57,698 bases of DNA from a virus, in the IMG/VR virus record IMGVR_UViG_3300018063_000014, positions 1 to 57,698 of that record. One strand, given 5' to 3'. Shown piece by piece: positions 33,089-41,569 of this stretch (its first letter is position 1; the number at the start of each line of letters is the position of its first letter). The notes beneath the pieces are model-generated. The model saw only the letters and a list, made by a program, of their open reading frames with translations, was not told the DNA's origin and ran no database searches. Made by a program: the position numbers and the translations under genes.

Positions 33089-33752
33089 TGCGCTTAATGG
33101 CGGCGGTAAGTTCATCGCATAGCTGCAATACACACGGTATATTCTGTATCGATCCGTCGTGGTTACAATGCACTACCGCCATTGCTTTGGCCCGCTCTAA
33201 CCCCTCCACATACCGCGCCTCGGCCCGCTTCTCGGCGGCGGCGAGCTTGTCACTAAAATAATCTCTATCCTTGAGTGCGGCGGTTAAAGCGTCGTTCAGA
33301 AAGGCGTTGTCTTTCCTGAGCCCATCAATAGTTTCTCGCGCCTTATCGATTGTAGGGATGAGGGCATCGGAGCGTTGATGTATTCCCGCCAGTTCCTTCT
33401 CCGCCGCTTCCAACTTGGCGCGCAGGTCGGCTACCATCTCCGGTATCTTCAACCTTAAAGGCGAATCTTGGATCGAACCGTCATCCGACACATAAACATT
33501 CGGTCCAAGATGCACGGCGATTTGATCGAGTAATCCGCGATAGAAAAACTCGTTCCTACAATGTTGAGCAGCCGTTTCTTCCCAGGCTTTAGCCAGCCCA
33601 TCCCTCTCTGCGAGCCGGGCGGCGACGGCGGGAATAAAGGCTTGAATATGATGCTCTGCCAGCTTGCGTTCATTGCCCGCTATTACGCTGCTTTGATACC
33701 TCAGTGAACGTAGCAATTCCTCGGCCTCTTTTTGCGCGCCGGTTGTGGTCAT
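33048..33752 (-). CDS. Coiled-coil hypothetical protein
   Basis: 234 aa from the ATG at 33752, which overlaps the upstream stop (ATGA). Long coiled coil around residues 100-190 (LRAKLEAAEKELAGIHQRSD, DRDYFSDKLAAAEKRAEARY). The 3-prime end overlaps the plus-strand gene. A scaffold or DNA-metabolism partner role is possible; none is assigned. Confidence 0.55.
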   Translation of the reverse strand: MTTTGAQKEAEELLRSLRYQSSVIAGNERKLAEHHIQAFIPAVAARLAERDGLAKAWEETAAQHCRNEFFYRGLLDQIAVHLGPNVYVSDDGSIQDSPLRLKIPEMVADLRAKLEAAEKELAGIHQRSDALIPTIDKARETIDGLRKDNAFLNDALTAALKDRDYFSDKLAAAEKRAEARYVEGLERAKAMAVVHCNHDGSIQNIPCVLQLCDELTAAIKRINVAGCSPRLRRP

Positions 33753-34081
33753 GACTTCCCCTCCAATTCCTTGTTCGCCTCCGCTTGCCACTTGGCCCAT
33801 TGCCAGGAGTGGCGGGGGTCAACCTGACGGTATGCAATCGCGTCATCGATAAAGCCGCATTTTTTACAGTGATCGCCTAATTTGGGAGCAGAATCTTTTA
33901 TCCGCATTAAAATCACGACATGATCTTTCTCAAACTCCGCCCTCAGCTTCGCGGCCAGGCAGTCGCGGAAGGCACCAATAAGCGTTATCATCGCCGGACA
34001 TCCCCACTTTGGATCGGTAAACGTCAATATAAATTGCCACGCCTCCCGCACCTCGTCCGTAATTTCAAAGTCGGTGCTCAT
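33749..34081 (-). CDS. Hypothetical protein with one Cys pair
   Basis: 110 aa, ATG start. CKKCGF and nearby His (GDHCKKC) suggest metal binding. Helical N-terminus (EVREAWQFILTFTD). Coupled on both sides. Not recognised. Confidence 0.5.
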   Translation of the reverse strand: MSTDFEITDEVREAWQFILTFTDPKWGCPAMITLIGAFRDCLAAKLRAEFEKDHVVILMRIKDSAPKLGDHCKKCGFIDDAIAYRQVDPRHSWQWAKWQAEANKELEGKS

Positions 34082-34275
34082 GATTCAAGCCTCTTTCGGG
34101 CGGCTTGGAGACGCGCAAACTGTTCTTCGGTTACTTCTTCCCAATCATCCACATCGGTTACGGCGTCCCAAAATTCCACCAGCGCCGAAAACCATTCGAC
34201 CGGAATCTCTATATAGTCAGTTCTATTTCTCTGTGCTGTTGCCAGCGCCTTTTTGATGGCGTCGATTGTGCTCAT
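34078..34275 (-). CDS. Small hypothetical protein
   Basis: 65 aa from the ATG at 34275 (ATGA with the preceding gene). Helical and acidic (EFWDAVTDVDDWEEVTEEQF). Unknown role. Confidence 0.45.
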   Translation of the reverse strand: MSTIDAIKKALATAQRNRTDYIEIPVEWFSALVEFWDAVTDVDDWEEVTEEQFARLQAARKRLES

Positions 34276-34448
34276 GGCGTTCCGTCCCTTCCGCACCAAG
34301 ACCCCTTCATGTGCCCCATGAGCGGATACACTGAGTCGGCATTTTCACATCGTGGCGTTTTATCCTCACAGTGCGTCCAGGTACGATTAGGGCCATCTTG
34401 ATGCACTTCCCTCAAACACTCGCTGCAAATAACCATTCCAGTACTCAT
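34272..34448 (-). CDS. Short Cys-rich protein
   Basis: 58 aa. ATG at 34448 with GGAGGATTAG upstream; stop overlaps the next start. CSEC, HC, C and WCGRDG offer zinc ligands. The strong ribosome site and the coupled end support it. Function unknown. Confidence 0.55.
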   Translation of the reverse strand: MSTGMVICSECLREVHQDGPNRTWTHCEDKTPRCENADSVYPLMGHMKGSWCGRDGTP

Positions 34449-34571
34449 CTAATCCTCCAAATTAATCCCGTCATTCTTGAGCCCGGCAACCGTGACTATG
34501 GCCGTGACCCGATATGTTTTATGATATAAATCAGCATAACGTGGTGTCTGGTAATGATATTTTTCAATGAT

Positions 34572-34736
34572 TTAGCGGTATCCGCGTGTTCCCGTAAACC
34601 CAGAGACTACCGTGTGATTCTCGATACTTACAACGGTGGGCACGCCTGGGTCACGGGATTCTTCAGCAAGAATGCGACCAATCGTGCCCCGCAAGTGTTT
34701 TGCGTTTTTGTTCTTCCTTGAACCTTTCCAGGTCAT
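34572..34736 (-). CDS. Possible short protein overlapping an HNH gene
   Basis: 54 aa frame from the ATG at 34736, overlapping the HNH gene by 74 bases in another frame. Basic start (MTWKGSRKNKNAKHLRGTIG). No strong ribosome site. It may be chance; listed because the 3-prime half is otherwise unexplained. Confidence 0.25.
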   Translation of the reverse strand: MTWKGSRKNKNAKHLRGTIGRILAEESRDPGVPTVVSIENHTVVSGFTGTRGYR

Positions 34737-34959
34737 TCCGATTACGATTAAGGTTGCACTGGTGGCACGCCGCAACTCGGGGATTATAATTCTTTCGCAG
34801 AGGATGGAGCTTCGAATAAATATGATCTATCGTGCAAGCAGACGGAGGATTTTTCCCGTTGCCATGAAAGATTAGCAACATCTTCCTACCGCACCAGTGG
34901 CAGAGTCCGTTTTGCCTCTCATAAAGTTCCCGGCGAAGAGATTTTTTAATGTACGACAT
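34663..34959 (-). CDS. HNH endonuclease
   Basis: 98 aa, ATG start. LCHWCGRKM, then CTIDHIYSKLHPLRKNYNP and ACHQCNLNRN make a complete HNH core with a zinc ribbon. Typical free-standing phage homing-type nuclease; a packaging HNH is less likely because it is far from terminase. Confidence 0.85.
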   Translation of the reverse strand: MSYIKKSLRRELYERQNGLCHWCGRKMLLIFHGNGKNPPSACTIDHIYSKLHPLRKNYNPRVAACHQCNLNRNRNDLERFKEEQKRKTLAGHDWSHSC

Positions 34960-35022
34960 TGAAATCCATGTACTACTAAGGAATTCTAGGTAGTTACAGA
35001 GTCGGGCACGGGAAGGTCACGG

Positions 35023-35175
35023 TTATCGGAACCTTAAATTGACAGCGCCACAATCGATGCAACGCCTGACACTCGACGCTGCCCACCAGTAATCGTAATA
35101 GACCCTGTTTGTCCGTTGGCACTTCGGACAGATCGGAAACAGCCAGTTGTATATACCGTGGACCAATGTTTTCAT
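35023..35175 (-). CDS. Short zinc-ribbon protein
   Basis: 50 aa, ATG at 35175 (MKTLVHGIYNWLFPICPKCQ). CPKC and CIDC give a zinc ribbon. A 24-codon frame at 35172-35246 precedes it, overlaps the integrase stop and is joined by ATGA, so the two may be coupled to integrase. Function unknown. Confidence 0.45.
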   Translation of the reverse strand: MKTLVHGIYNWLFPICPKCQRTNRVYYDYWWAASSVRRCIDCGAVNLRFR

Positions 35176-35238
35176 GTATCTCTTCTCGCCCTGCAATCCG
35201 CGCTCATCGCGGGGTGAATATCAGCAAGAATCCAACGG

Positions 35239-36447
35239 TTAGCCATGAGAAGCCTCCTTCTTTGTCACCACTGCATTCAGCGCCGCTTCCCCGAACTTGG
35301 AAGTATCGCCGAGCCAGCGCGCGTAGTTTTCGTAAATCACCGCAGGCGAATTGCCCGCATAGTCTGCGATGGCCTTGGGGTGCTCGCCGTGGAGCAGCAT
35401 GACCGATATCCATGTGTGCCGCGTGTTGTAGAATGGCCGATGCCGGATCTTCAGCGCGGTGAGTGCCGGCCAGAAATAGCTCTGTGCAAAGACCGCTTGC
35501 CCGATCGGCTCCCCTTTTTTGGTGGTAAAGATGTAATCGTCGGGGCCAGCCCTCAAGGGTCGTATCTCTTCAAACCGTTCCATGACAGGCGGGAAAAGCT
35601 TGATCGTTCTATTGCTTTTCGACGTTTTGGTTTCGCCGTCTTCGCCCTCCGTGCGCGAACTGGAAATTGTGAGACTTCCTGAACGTTGGTCGTAATCCGA
35701 AAATCGCCGCGCGGTAAGTTCAGAAGGTCTCGCACCTGTCCAGAACAAACTGAACATAAACGCACTACCCCGTGCCCATGTTTGCCGGTATTTTTTGTCA
35801 AAGTACGCGAGGATTTCATCTCGTTCCTCTTCTGTAAATGGGTCTGGCTGCTCACGCGGGCCTGGTGGCCACCACTTTGGCGGTAGTGATAGAAAGGGAT
35901 TCTTCTCGACCAATCCCTCAGCCTGCGCGTCTCTAAACATGGCGCGAAGGCTGGAATTGATGACATTCCGTGCCGTCCGCATTTGCACCGGCTCCCGACC
36001 TTCCCTGCCCTCGATCAAGGCGGCTCGAAGCTCCCGGATATCCGCTACGGTGTAGGTATTCAGTAAACGGTCTCCGTGCATCGATAAAATGTGATAGGTG
36101 AAGTGCGATTGCCACTTCAGCCAATAACTTCGGCGCACGAACGGCGGCATTTTGTCCTTTTTCGTTGCATCGTATCGCTGGCGGATGGTTTGTGGAACCA
36201 TCTTCGAGTTTTGCTGTGCAAACAGTTTGGCGCGGTTGCCGGCCGGAAAGTGGCGCAAATAGTCGAACGTGCCGGCTTTCATCTCCGCCGTGATCTTCTC
36301 GGCGAAGGCTTCCGCTTCCTTGCGGTTTGCCAGGGTGTCCTTCCATTTCGTGCCTTCCCACGATTCACCGTTGGGGAACGAGGGATGGTAAAGGCGAATC
36401 ACGAGGGCTTTATGCCTTGATACGGATATGCGTGCACTCATGCCCAC
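35239..36447 (-). CDS. int: Tyrosine integrase
   Basis: 402 aa, GTG at 36447 (AAAGGA nine bases upstream) or ATG at 36441. Catalytic set by eye: R240 in TGARPSEL, K277 in KTSKSNRTI, R343 in YNTRHTW, and Tyr375 in IYENYARW. The usual box II His is Tyr340, as in several YNTRHT integrases, and the LGHSS-type His is Asn366 (AGNSPA). The N-terminal part is a SAM-like core-binding domain. It integrates the phage at attB; the attP site was not found. An excisionase-like gene lies at 37491. Confidence 0.85.
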   Translation of the reverse strand: MGMSARISVSRHKALVIRLYHPSFPNGESWEGTKWKDTLANRKEAEAFAEKITAEMKAGTFDYLRHFPAGNRAKLFAQQNSKMVPQTIRQRYDATKKDKMPPFVRRSYWLKWQSHFTYHILSMHGDRLLNTYTVADIRELRAALIEGREGREPVQMRTARNVINSSLRAMFRDAQAEGLVEKNPFLSLPPKWWPPGPREQPDPFTEEERDEILAYFDKKYRQTWARGSAFMFSLFWTGARPSELTARRFSDYDQRSGSLTISSSRTEGEDGETKTSKSNRTIKLFPPVMERFEEIRPLRAGPDDYIFTTKKGEPIGQAVFAQSYFWPALTALKIRHRPFYNTRHTWISVMLLHGEHPKAIADYAGNSPAVIYENYARWLGDTSKFGEAALNAVVTKKEASHG

Positions 36448-36452
36448 GGGTT

Positions 36453-36953
36453 TTATTCCTTTGGGTTGGCGAGGTCAAGTGCGGCTTTTAGCTTATTTGC
36501 GTGCGTGACCTTCAGGGCGTCGATCACGCCTTGATAATCTTCCGGGTCGATACGTCCGTAGCGAAGGAGAAGTCTTATCTCGTGGGCGTCAAGTTGCTTT
36601 TTGAGCGTGCCCAACTCGTCATTCAATTGCTTGAACCGCGCCAAACAAAGCTTCACCCACGGCACATTGGGGTAAACGTCCTGTGTGCGCTCTCCGAATA
36701 ACTCACGAATCTTTGAGATTCCGAGGAAACTCCGCTTATTCATGTGAACGCCGGTGATGTGCTCAACGGTGCCGGATTCGGTTAAGACTTCGAGACTGAG
36801 TTTTTCCTTGGCCTTCGATTGTTTGACCTTGGCGATCTTGTCGATGAATTCCGTTGCCTCAAGATAGCTCGCGAAGTTTCGATCCTCGCCAACCACGTCG
36901 AAGCGCATCTCTTTGGTAACTTGAATTTCGTGACCATTGTACGTTTGGTTCAT
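36453..36953 (-). CDS. Hypothetical protein next to integrase
   Basis: 166 aa, ATG start. Begins MNQTYNGHEIQVTKEMRFDV with beta character, then a helical C-terminal half (WVKLCLARFKQLNDELGTLK). Overlaps the following gene by ATGA. The order beside integrase suggests a lysogeny-module role, but it is not recognised. Confidence 0.5.
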   Translation of the reverse strand: MNQTYNGHEIQVTKEMRFDVVGEDRNFASYLEATEFIDKIAKVKQSKAKEKLSLEVLTESGTVEHITGVHMNKRSFLGISKIRELFGERTQDVYPNVPWVKLCLARFKQLNDELGTLKKQLDAHEIRLLLRYGRIDPEDYQGVIDALKVTHANKLKAALDLANPKE

Positions 36954-37243
36954 TTTACCTCCGCCTCGGCGCGCTCGTAGGCGATCATGGCGTCGGCCAT
37001 TTGATGAGCATGAAGGGCAAACATTTTCATGCGGTCATCGGTCGTTAAAGATTGAAACTTTACATTGTCATCTTGTATCCAAGATGCCAGCAACCCCTGC
37101 ATCGCCAGTCCCGCCAACTTCTGGCGCCGGGTCTCGCTAGGCCAACTATCAAACTCAAATGTGTCGCCGGTATCAACATTGCGCAGTCGATGGGGTACTG
37201 GATTTGCAAATCCGCCCTGGTCAATCTTTTTCTGCTCACTCAT
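36950..37243 (-). CDS. Hypothetical protein
   Basis: 97 aa, ATG start, coupled on both sides. Helical with DSWPSETRRQKLAGLAMQGL and a C-terminal YERAEAEVK. Similar small proteins with a W-PSE-RR-K-AGLAMQ segment occur in phages; role unknown. Confidence 0.5.
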   Translation of the reverse strand: MSEQKKIDQGGFANPVPHRLRNVDTGDTFEFDSWPSETRRQKLAGLAMQGLLASWIQDDNVKFQSLTTDDRMKMFALHAHQMADAMIAYERAEAEVK

Positions 37244-37494
37244 AATTCCTCCAAGTAATCACTTTTGACCCATTCTGCCATCAGGCAGAGCAGGAGGACG
37301 CGGAGGTTCCTCCGTGTTTCGGCGGTGTGATCGGCTTCGTATGGGATACAATTCCCTATGCCCATCACCTCTTTATAAAGCCCCATTGCGGGCCGGCTTG
37401 TGCGTTCAACGGCACAGCATGAAAACATCTCGCGCCTGGTGGCGATTTTCTCCGCAGCCCGCAGGTAAATGTCAACAAGTTCGGTTTTTCTCAT
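37240..37494 (-). CDS. Hypothetical protein
   Basis: 84 aa from the ATG at 37494 (ATGA junction). Helical; contains FSCCAVER and a C-terminal LLLCLMAEWVKSDYLEEL. Unknown. Confidence 0.45.
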   Translation of the reverse strand: MRKTELVDIYLRAAEKIATRREMFSCCAVERTSRPAMGLYKEVMGIGNCIPYEADHTAETRRNLRVLLLCLMAEWVKSDYLEEL

Positions 37495-37721
37495 GTTCCC
37501 GCCGTGTATCCTTTCGCCATCGGAATTCCCTTCGGCTCCCCGGAGCCCTCTTTTACCCACTTCACAAGCTCATCTTGATCGAACAAGGCGTGGATCTCCC
37601 CTTCCCGTCGAAACCACACCTTGCCGCGCGGGATCACGCCAGAGCGCATCTTGTTCGAGAGCGTGCCGGGCTCGATTCGGAGAAGGGCGGCAGCTTCGGT
37701 GAGAGTTAGGAATTCGGTCAT
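37491..37721 (-). CDS. Excisionase/MerR-type helix-turn-helix protein
   Basis: 76 aa from the ATG at 37721. EFLTLTEAAALLRIEPGTLS then NKMRSGVIPRGKVWFRREGE is a typical winged HTH of excisionase or MerR-like proteins (HTH_17 type). It sits four genes from integrase in the same orientation, so a directionality factor (Xis) or small transcription regulator is likely. Confidence 0.7.
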   Translation of the reverse strand: MTEFLTLTEAAALLRIEPGTLSNKMRSGVIPRGKVWFRREGEIHALFDQDELVKWVKEGSGEPKGIPMAKGYTAGT

Positions 37722-37975
37722 CAGAACGGCACCCACCTGTCGGCACATTCCAATGAACAGAAGTGCTCCGGTTCGCCCTTCCATTTCAGTCGCTTGTTGC
37801 ATTCCCAACATCGCCACACGTAAAACGTCCTGAGAAGCCAGTAACGAAAGTATCGCCAACGCCACACAATAAAGCACGGCCCTTGAATAAAGTCGGCATC
37901 GTAAAGATCGGTCCCGCACCGCATGCAACTGTGGTATTCGTCCTCGCAACCGTAGAACCGACAGAGGATTCTCAT
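37721..37975 (-). CDS. Small double zinc-ribbon protein
   Basis: 84 aa from the ATG at 37975. N-terminal part (MRILCRFYGCEDEYHSCMRC) resembles the small prophage proteins of DUF1660 type; C-terminal CWECNKR and HFCSLECADRW form a second zinc site. Both pairs are well spaced. Role unknown. Confidence 0.6.
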   Translation of the reverse strand: MRILCRFYGCEDEYHSCMRCGTDLYDADFIQGPCFIVWRWRYFRYWLLRTFYVWRCWECNKRLKWKGEPEHFCSLECADRWVPF

Positions 37976-38295
37976 AACCCCGCCCTTTCTATCTGTTTTC
38001 GAAGCTCGGTTCGGGTCTTGTGATCTTCTGGGCACACCGTTTCAAGGCGCGCGTGGTCCACTAAGAGATGCCGGCGAACAACATCTACGAGCAAATCCCA
38101 CGGGATGTTTTTATCAAGATGATCGACAGTAACCTTGAACTCCTTGCCCTTCGCGGTCGATTGTTTCTTGTGGCAGTCACAGCACGTATAAAAATCCCTC
38201 TTGAGCGCAGCTCTCCGCTCCCTGGAATGTAGCCAGAGCATCCGCAGCGCGTTGACGATGATGCCCTTCGGGGTGACGTTGGGGTTGCCGGTCAT
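37972..38295 (-). CDS. HNH endonuclease-like protein
   Basis: 107 aa, ATG start (ATGA). FYTCCDCHKKQS, then VTVDHLDKN and LETVCPEDHKTRT fit an HNH core with a zinc ribbon; the last His is placed as in HNH proteins. The N-terminus is helical. Probably another mobile nuclease. Confidence 0.7.
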   Translation of the reverse strand: MTGNPNVTPKGIIVNALRMLWLHSRERRAALKRDFYTCCDCHKKQSTAKGKEFKVTVDHLDKNIPWDLLVDVVRRHLLVDHARLETVCPEDHKTRTELRKQIERAGL

Positions 38296-38672
38296 GTGTC
38301 CGCCTCGTAAGAAAACTCAATCCTTGTGATTTCCGTTTCTGGCGTGCAGCCCCTATGAGTCGCGCAGAAAAAACTCACGAATTCAGAGGGGAATCTATAG
38401 GCCGGATGATTTCCGAAGCCTTCCTTAGCGCACTCTTCAAAGCCATAATCCAAGTCGGCTTGCATCCGGTTTAACGGCTCCCGACGAACGCTCACGATGC
38501 GGATAGGATCGCGGAGCACGCTCTGTTTTTCGCCTTTCTTGATGCCCATGCACTTCTTGACCGGCAGCAATAGTTCGCCGGGTTGGAGACTCATCCAGCC
38601 GAGACGACGGGTTACGGTCTTTGTGCCGGCCATAACCTGATCAGTGGTCAAGGCAAAACTGATTCTACGCAT
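38292..38672 (-). CDS. ASCH/PUA-like domain protein
   Basis: 126 aa, ATG start. SFALTTDQVMAGTKTVTRRL, then LQPGELLLPVKKCMGIKKGE and IRIVSVRREPLNRM follow the ASCH/PUA-like pattern found in phages, thought to bind RNA or nucleotides. The C-terminus is beta-rich. It precedes the helicase gene's end, coupled TAATG. Confidence 0.65.
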   Translation of the reverse strand: MRRISFALTTDQVMAGTKTVTRRLGWMSLQPGELLLPVKKCMGIKKGEKQSVLRDPIRIVSVRREPLNRMQADLDYGFEECAKEGFGNHPAYRFPSEFVSFFCATHRGCTPETEITRIEFSYEADT

Positions 38673-39988
38673 TAGCTAATCCTTTCGGAGAACCGCACAC
38701 AGTCGGCCTTGAAATGGAGATCCACGACGCCCACGGCGCCTTCCCTGTTCTTGCTTATAGCGACCTCAGCGACCGTGTTATCGATGACCCCGTGCCGGTT
38801 CTTCTCGCCGTAGTAAGCCGGGCGATAAAGCATCAAAACCACGTCGGCGTTCTGTTCGAGGGCGCCCGATTCTCGCAGGTCCGATAGCATAGGCCGGTGG
38901 TCTTTCCGCTTCTCAACATCTCGGTTTAGTTGGTTCAGGAAAACCATGCCGATGTTCAAAGACACGGCAAGGCGCTTCGCGTCGGCGCTCATGTAGGCCA
39001 CCTCGGATTGCCTTTCGCCTATTGATCGTGAGGGTTTGTCGTATGCGTCTACCAGGCCAAGGTAATCGACGAACGCCGCGCCAAGGTTCGGTTCCCGGAT
39101 CTTTAATTGCTGAATATTCGCCTTGATCTTCGGCCATCGGCTTTCCTTATCGGCGATGCGAAACATTTCAAGATCGGAGATAACATTCGCAGCATGCGCC
39201 ACCTGATTGACTTCTGGACCTTCAAGCGCGCCGGTTCTGATCAAACGAAGCGGAACCCCTGAATACATAGAGAGCATCCGGCACATGAGCGAATGGTTCG
39301 TACCCTCGACAGAGATATACGCTACGGATACGTTCGCGCGCGCCATGTTCAGACAGCAATTAGCGGCGAATGCAGACTTGCCCATGCTGCTCCTGCCGGC
39401 CACGATCCACAGTTCCCCCTTGCACATTCCCCCAATTATCCGGTCGATAGACGGGAAACCGATCTTCATAAAATCCGCCTCGTTGTGCGACTCAATTTTC
39501 TTGAGCGTTTGAATAATCTGCTCCCGCACAGTGATCAGCGTCTTTTCTTCTTGAAGTAGCTGAGTAAAGGTTTGCGAAAGATTGGCGTACTGCTCACCCA
39601 GGTCGGTGAGCGGGTTGGCTCCCATCTGCTCGATGGATTCCATGAGGGCCTTTTGAGCGGTACGGCGCTTCGAATAATCTTTGATTTTTCTAACGCTATA
39701 TTCCACCGAGCCCGGCATCGCCTTCTCGGCCAAGTCGGCGAAGAAATCAAACGGCATTTCTTTGTCTTCGCAATAGTCGTAAACTTGAACCACGCCAATC
39801 GGCATACTGAAGGCTTGCAACTCTAAAATCCTCTGGTAGACACGCCGATGTAGCGGACCGTACCAGTCCCCAAGCTCCAGGCCCGCGCTCACTATCGGGA
39901 TTATCGAGGGGTCAACTAGCATGGCACCAAGTAAGACCTTCTCAATTTCTATCGCCTGCGCGATGCGGATGTCGGGAGAGTCGGGCAA
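38672..39988 (-). CDS. dnaB: Replicative DNA helicase, DnaB-like
   Basis: 438 aa. TTG start at 39988. N-terminal domain IEIEKVLLGAMLVDPSII is DnaB-like; Walker A is GRSSMGKS (198-205), Walker B AAFVDYLG (about 304-311), the catalytic Glu is in SVEG (228), and the arginine-finger region is in the late YRPAYYGE part. It unwinds DNA ahead of the fork. It lies just downstream of a helix-turn-helix initiator-like gene, the usual phage pair. Confidence 0.88.
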   Translation of the reverse strand: MPDSPDIRIAQAIEIEKVLLGAMLVDPSIIPIVSAGLELGDWYGPLHRRVYQRILELQAFSMPIGVVQVYDYCEDKEMPFDFFADLAEKAMPGSVEYSVRKIKDYSKRRTAQKALMESIEQMGANPLTDLGEQYANLSQTFTQLLQEEKTLITVREQIIQTLKKIESHNEADFMKIGFPSIDRIIGGMCKGELWIVAGRSSMGKSAFAANCCLNMARANVSVAYISVEGTNHSLMCRMLSMYSGVPLRLIRTGALEGPEVNQVAHAANVISDLEMFRIADKESRWPKIKANIQQLKIREPNLGAAFVDYLGLVDAYDKPSRSIGERQSEVAYMSADAKRLAVSLNIGMVFLNQLNRDVEKRKDHRPMLSDLRESGALEQNADVVLMLYRPAYYGEKNRHGVIDNTVAEVAISKNREGAVGVVDLHFKADCVRFSERIS

Positions 39989-39991
39989 GGC

Positions 39992-40741
39992 TCAATCTTC
40001 CCCCAACCGTCGCGCCCAAACTCCGGTTCGCTCCGGCGCCTTGACCGTGCCATCCGGGTTGAATTCGTCGCCGTTGCCGTTCTGCGGCTTGTGAACCCAC
40101 TCGACCTTGATCGTGGTCCAGTTGCGGTCGATGGCATCCTCTATGACCTTCTTCGGGTCGTAGCCGATACCCCTTAGTATTCGAAGGCGCTCGAAAAGGC
40201 GCTCTGCCACTTCCTTAGTCGTCGGCGCTCTCTTGCGCTTTCTATGTGCTAGAAACTCTTCCCAAGAGTCTTTAGGGATGAAATCAGGAAGCGTTAGCGT
40301 CTCTTCTTCCTTTGATTCTCTTCTACTGATTCTCTTAAGAGGAGTCCGCATATCCGCTGACTCCTGACTCTGCGTATGTGGCGACTCATGAGTCTGCATA
40401 TATGCGGAGTCCTGAATCGTCATCACCTCGGAAATCCACTGGTGCATCAAGAATCGGTAGCGGTTGGCCTTGCCGAACCCTAGTTGCTCGACTTCGACGA
40501 GAGCGTGCTTCGACTCCAATTCCTTGATGTACCTATCAAATTGGCTTTCAGAGATTCCCAACTCGGCGGCTATAGTCTCACGCTTTGGCCATGCTACGCC
40601 GTGGTCGCCCGCGTACTGCGCGAGCCGCGCGTAGGCCAGCTTGGCCCCCTGGGAGACCTCGGTCCTACTTAACAGCCAGTTCGGAACGAACGAACCGACC
40701 CATGCCTTATAGGGATTGATAAAACGACCCTCCAGTTTCAT
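39992..40741 (-). CDS. Helix-turn-helix replication initiator-like protein
   Basis: 249 aa from the ATG at 40741, with GGGAAGGGTCGC upstream; an upstream extension is unlikely. Residues 30-100 form a helix-turn-helix of replication protein type: LLSRTEVSQGAKLAYARL, WPKRETIAAELGISESQFDR, then a wing. The middle (about 110-133) consists of three eight-residue repeats coded by tandem 24-bp units. The C-terminal part is helical and Trp-rich. It precedes dnaB, so a primosome or origin-binding role is likely. Confidence 0.75.
   Translation of the reverse strand: MKLEGRFINPYKAWVGSFVPNWLLSRTEVSQGAKLAYARLAQYAGDHGVAWPKRETIAAELGISESQFDRYIKELESKHALVEVEQLGFGKANRYRFLMHQWISEVMTIQDSAYMQTHESPHTQSQESADMRTPLKRISRRESKEEETLTLPDFIPKDSWEEFLAHRKRKRAPTTKEVAERLFERLRILRGIGYDPKKVIEDAIDRNWTTIKVEWVHKPQNGNGDEFNPDGTVKAPERTGVWARRLGED
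40343..40414. repeat. Three tandem 24-bp repeats inside the initiator-like gene
   Basis: Units are 40343-40366, 40367-40390 and 40391-40414. The first and third agree at 19 of 24 bases (AGTC-GCATAT core). They code QDSAYMQT, HESPHTQS and QESADMRT. The period is a multiple of three, so protein or DNA could be the target; given the helix-turn-helix initiator, they are candidate iterons. Confidence 0.6.
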
Positions 40742-40928
40742 GCGACCCTTCCCGAACCCACAGCAAGGCCGGCACGCGGGATAGGCGCGCATCGCCGCTC
40801 GGGGGGAACGGTTGCCGACCTTGCTCTAAATTCGAAAAAACGGAGGATTTCAATGGACACTATCCTTGCCCACGATGCAGGCACTATAACCCGAATCGCG
40901 GGCTGTGTAAAGCGGCAAACGTAAAACG
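40742..40928. other. Intergenic segment with a dispersed motif
   Basis: 187 bases. Contains copy 6 of the CGTAAAAC motif (AAACGTAAAACGTTAAAC, 40917-40934, running into the next gene end) and, on the plus strand, a 23-codon frame from 40853 after CGGAGGATTTCA (MDTILAHDAGTITRIAGCVK). The plus-strand frame has a perfect ribosome site but faces all neighbouring genes, so I only note it. Confidence 0.3.
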
Positions 40929-41177
40929 TTAAACAGACTCGTAGGTAGCGTTGAAAACGTCTGGTTTACACGGGTAAAACTCGCCCATGACGCCTCTGAT
41001 AATCCAGTCTCCTTTGGAGGCTGTCATGGTGCCTTCGAGTGTTTTGATTGAGATGCTATCGCCGGTGAAGTCTTCTTCAAATTCCGTGGCACCCTTGGCG
41101 AATCTCATAATCTCGCTCATGTTGTGGCCGGTATATTGAACAGCCTCAACCACCACTGGTTTTTTCCTAAATTTCAT
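40929..41177 (-). CDS. Conserved phage protein of unknown function
   Basis: 82 aa, ATG start. [19 protein letters not shown] and [20 protein letters not shown] followed by [10 protein letters not shown] are the hallmarks of a very common small phage protein found from Gram-negative to Gram-positive hosts. Its function is not known. Length and order of motifs are complete. Confidence 0.75.
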   Translation of the reverse strand: MKFRKKPVVVEAVQYTGHNMSEIMRFAKGATEFEEDFTGDSISIKTLEGTMTASKGDWIIRGVMGEFYPCKPDVFNATYESV

Positions 41178-41388
41178 ATCGGCTTCTCCTTTCCAATTCC
41201 GCTTCTAGCATCTGAATCACCTTGTCCCGCGCCTCGACGACACGCTGAAGTCGCCGGATGCCCTTGTTGGCGTTGGCGATCTCGATACGGGCGCGGAGGT
41301 AAAGGGATTCGAAAAGAAGGGCGCGGTGAGCTGCGTCGAAACTCAACGCGGGTATCTTATCTTCGTTAAGCTTTTTCGCTGGTTCCAT
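41167..41388 (-). CDS. Coiled-coil hypothetical protein
   Basis: 73 aa, ATG start. A single long helix ([20 protein letters not shown], then [20 protein letters not shown]). Overlaps both neighbours by about 11-22 bases. Unknown. Confidence 0.5.
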   Translation of the reverse strand: MEPAKKLNEDKIPALSFDAAHRALLFESLYLRARIEIANANKGIRRLQRVVEARDKVIQMLEAELERRSRYEI

Positions 41389-41569
41389 CGGCGTCTCCCT
41401 TCAACCGTCGTTCCTCCGCCATCTGTTCGACTAGGATCTTCAACTCTTCCCTCAGCACCGCCTCGACCTTCTCCGGCTTCTGGCCGTACCACAGCGCGCA
41501 CTCCGAAATGGTGGCACCAACAATGAAGCGGTCAACGATGAGGGCGCGGATCGATTTGGTTAGGTTCAT
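41366..41569 (-). CDS. Small hypothetical protein
   Basis: 67 aa, ATG start, overlapping the methyltransferase end by 38 bases. IRALIVDRFIVGATISECAL looks like a short HTH-like or helical domain. Not recognised. Confidence 0.45.
   Translation of the reverse strand: MNLTKSIRALIVDRFIVGATISECALWYGQKPEKVEAVLREELKILVEQMAEERRLKGDADGTSEKA

Noticed and set aside
34960-35238. attP site next to integrase
   Set aside because: No clear direct repeats or tRNA-like end found; it must be mapped by comparison with an integrated copy.
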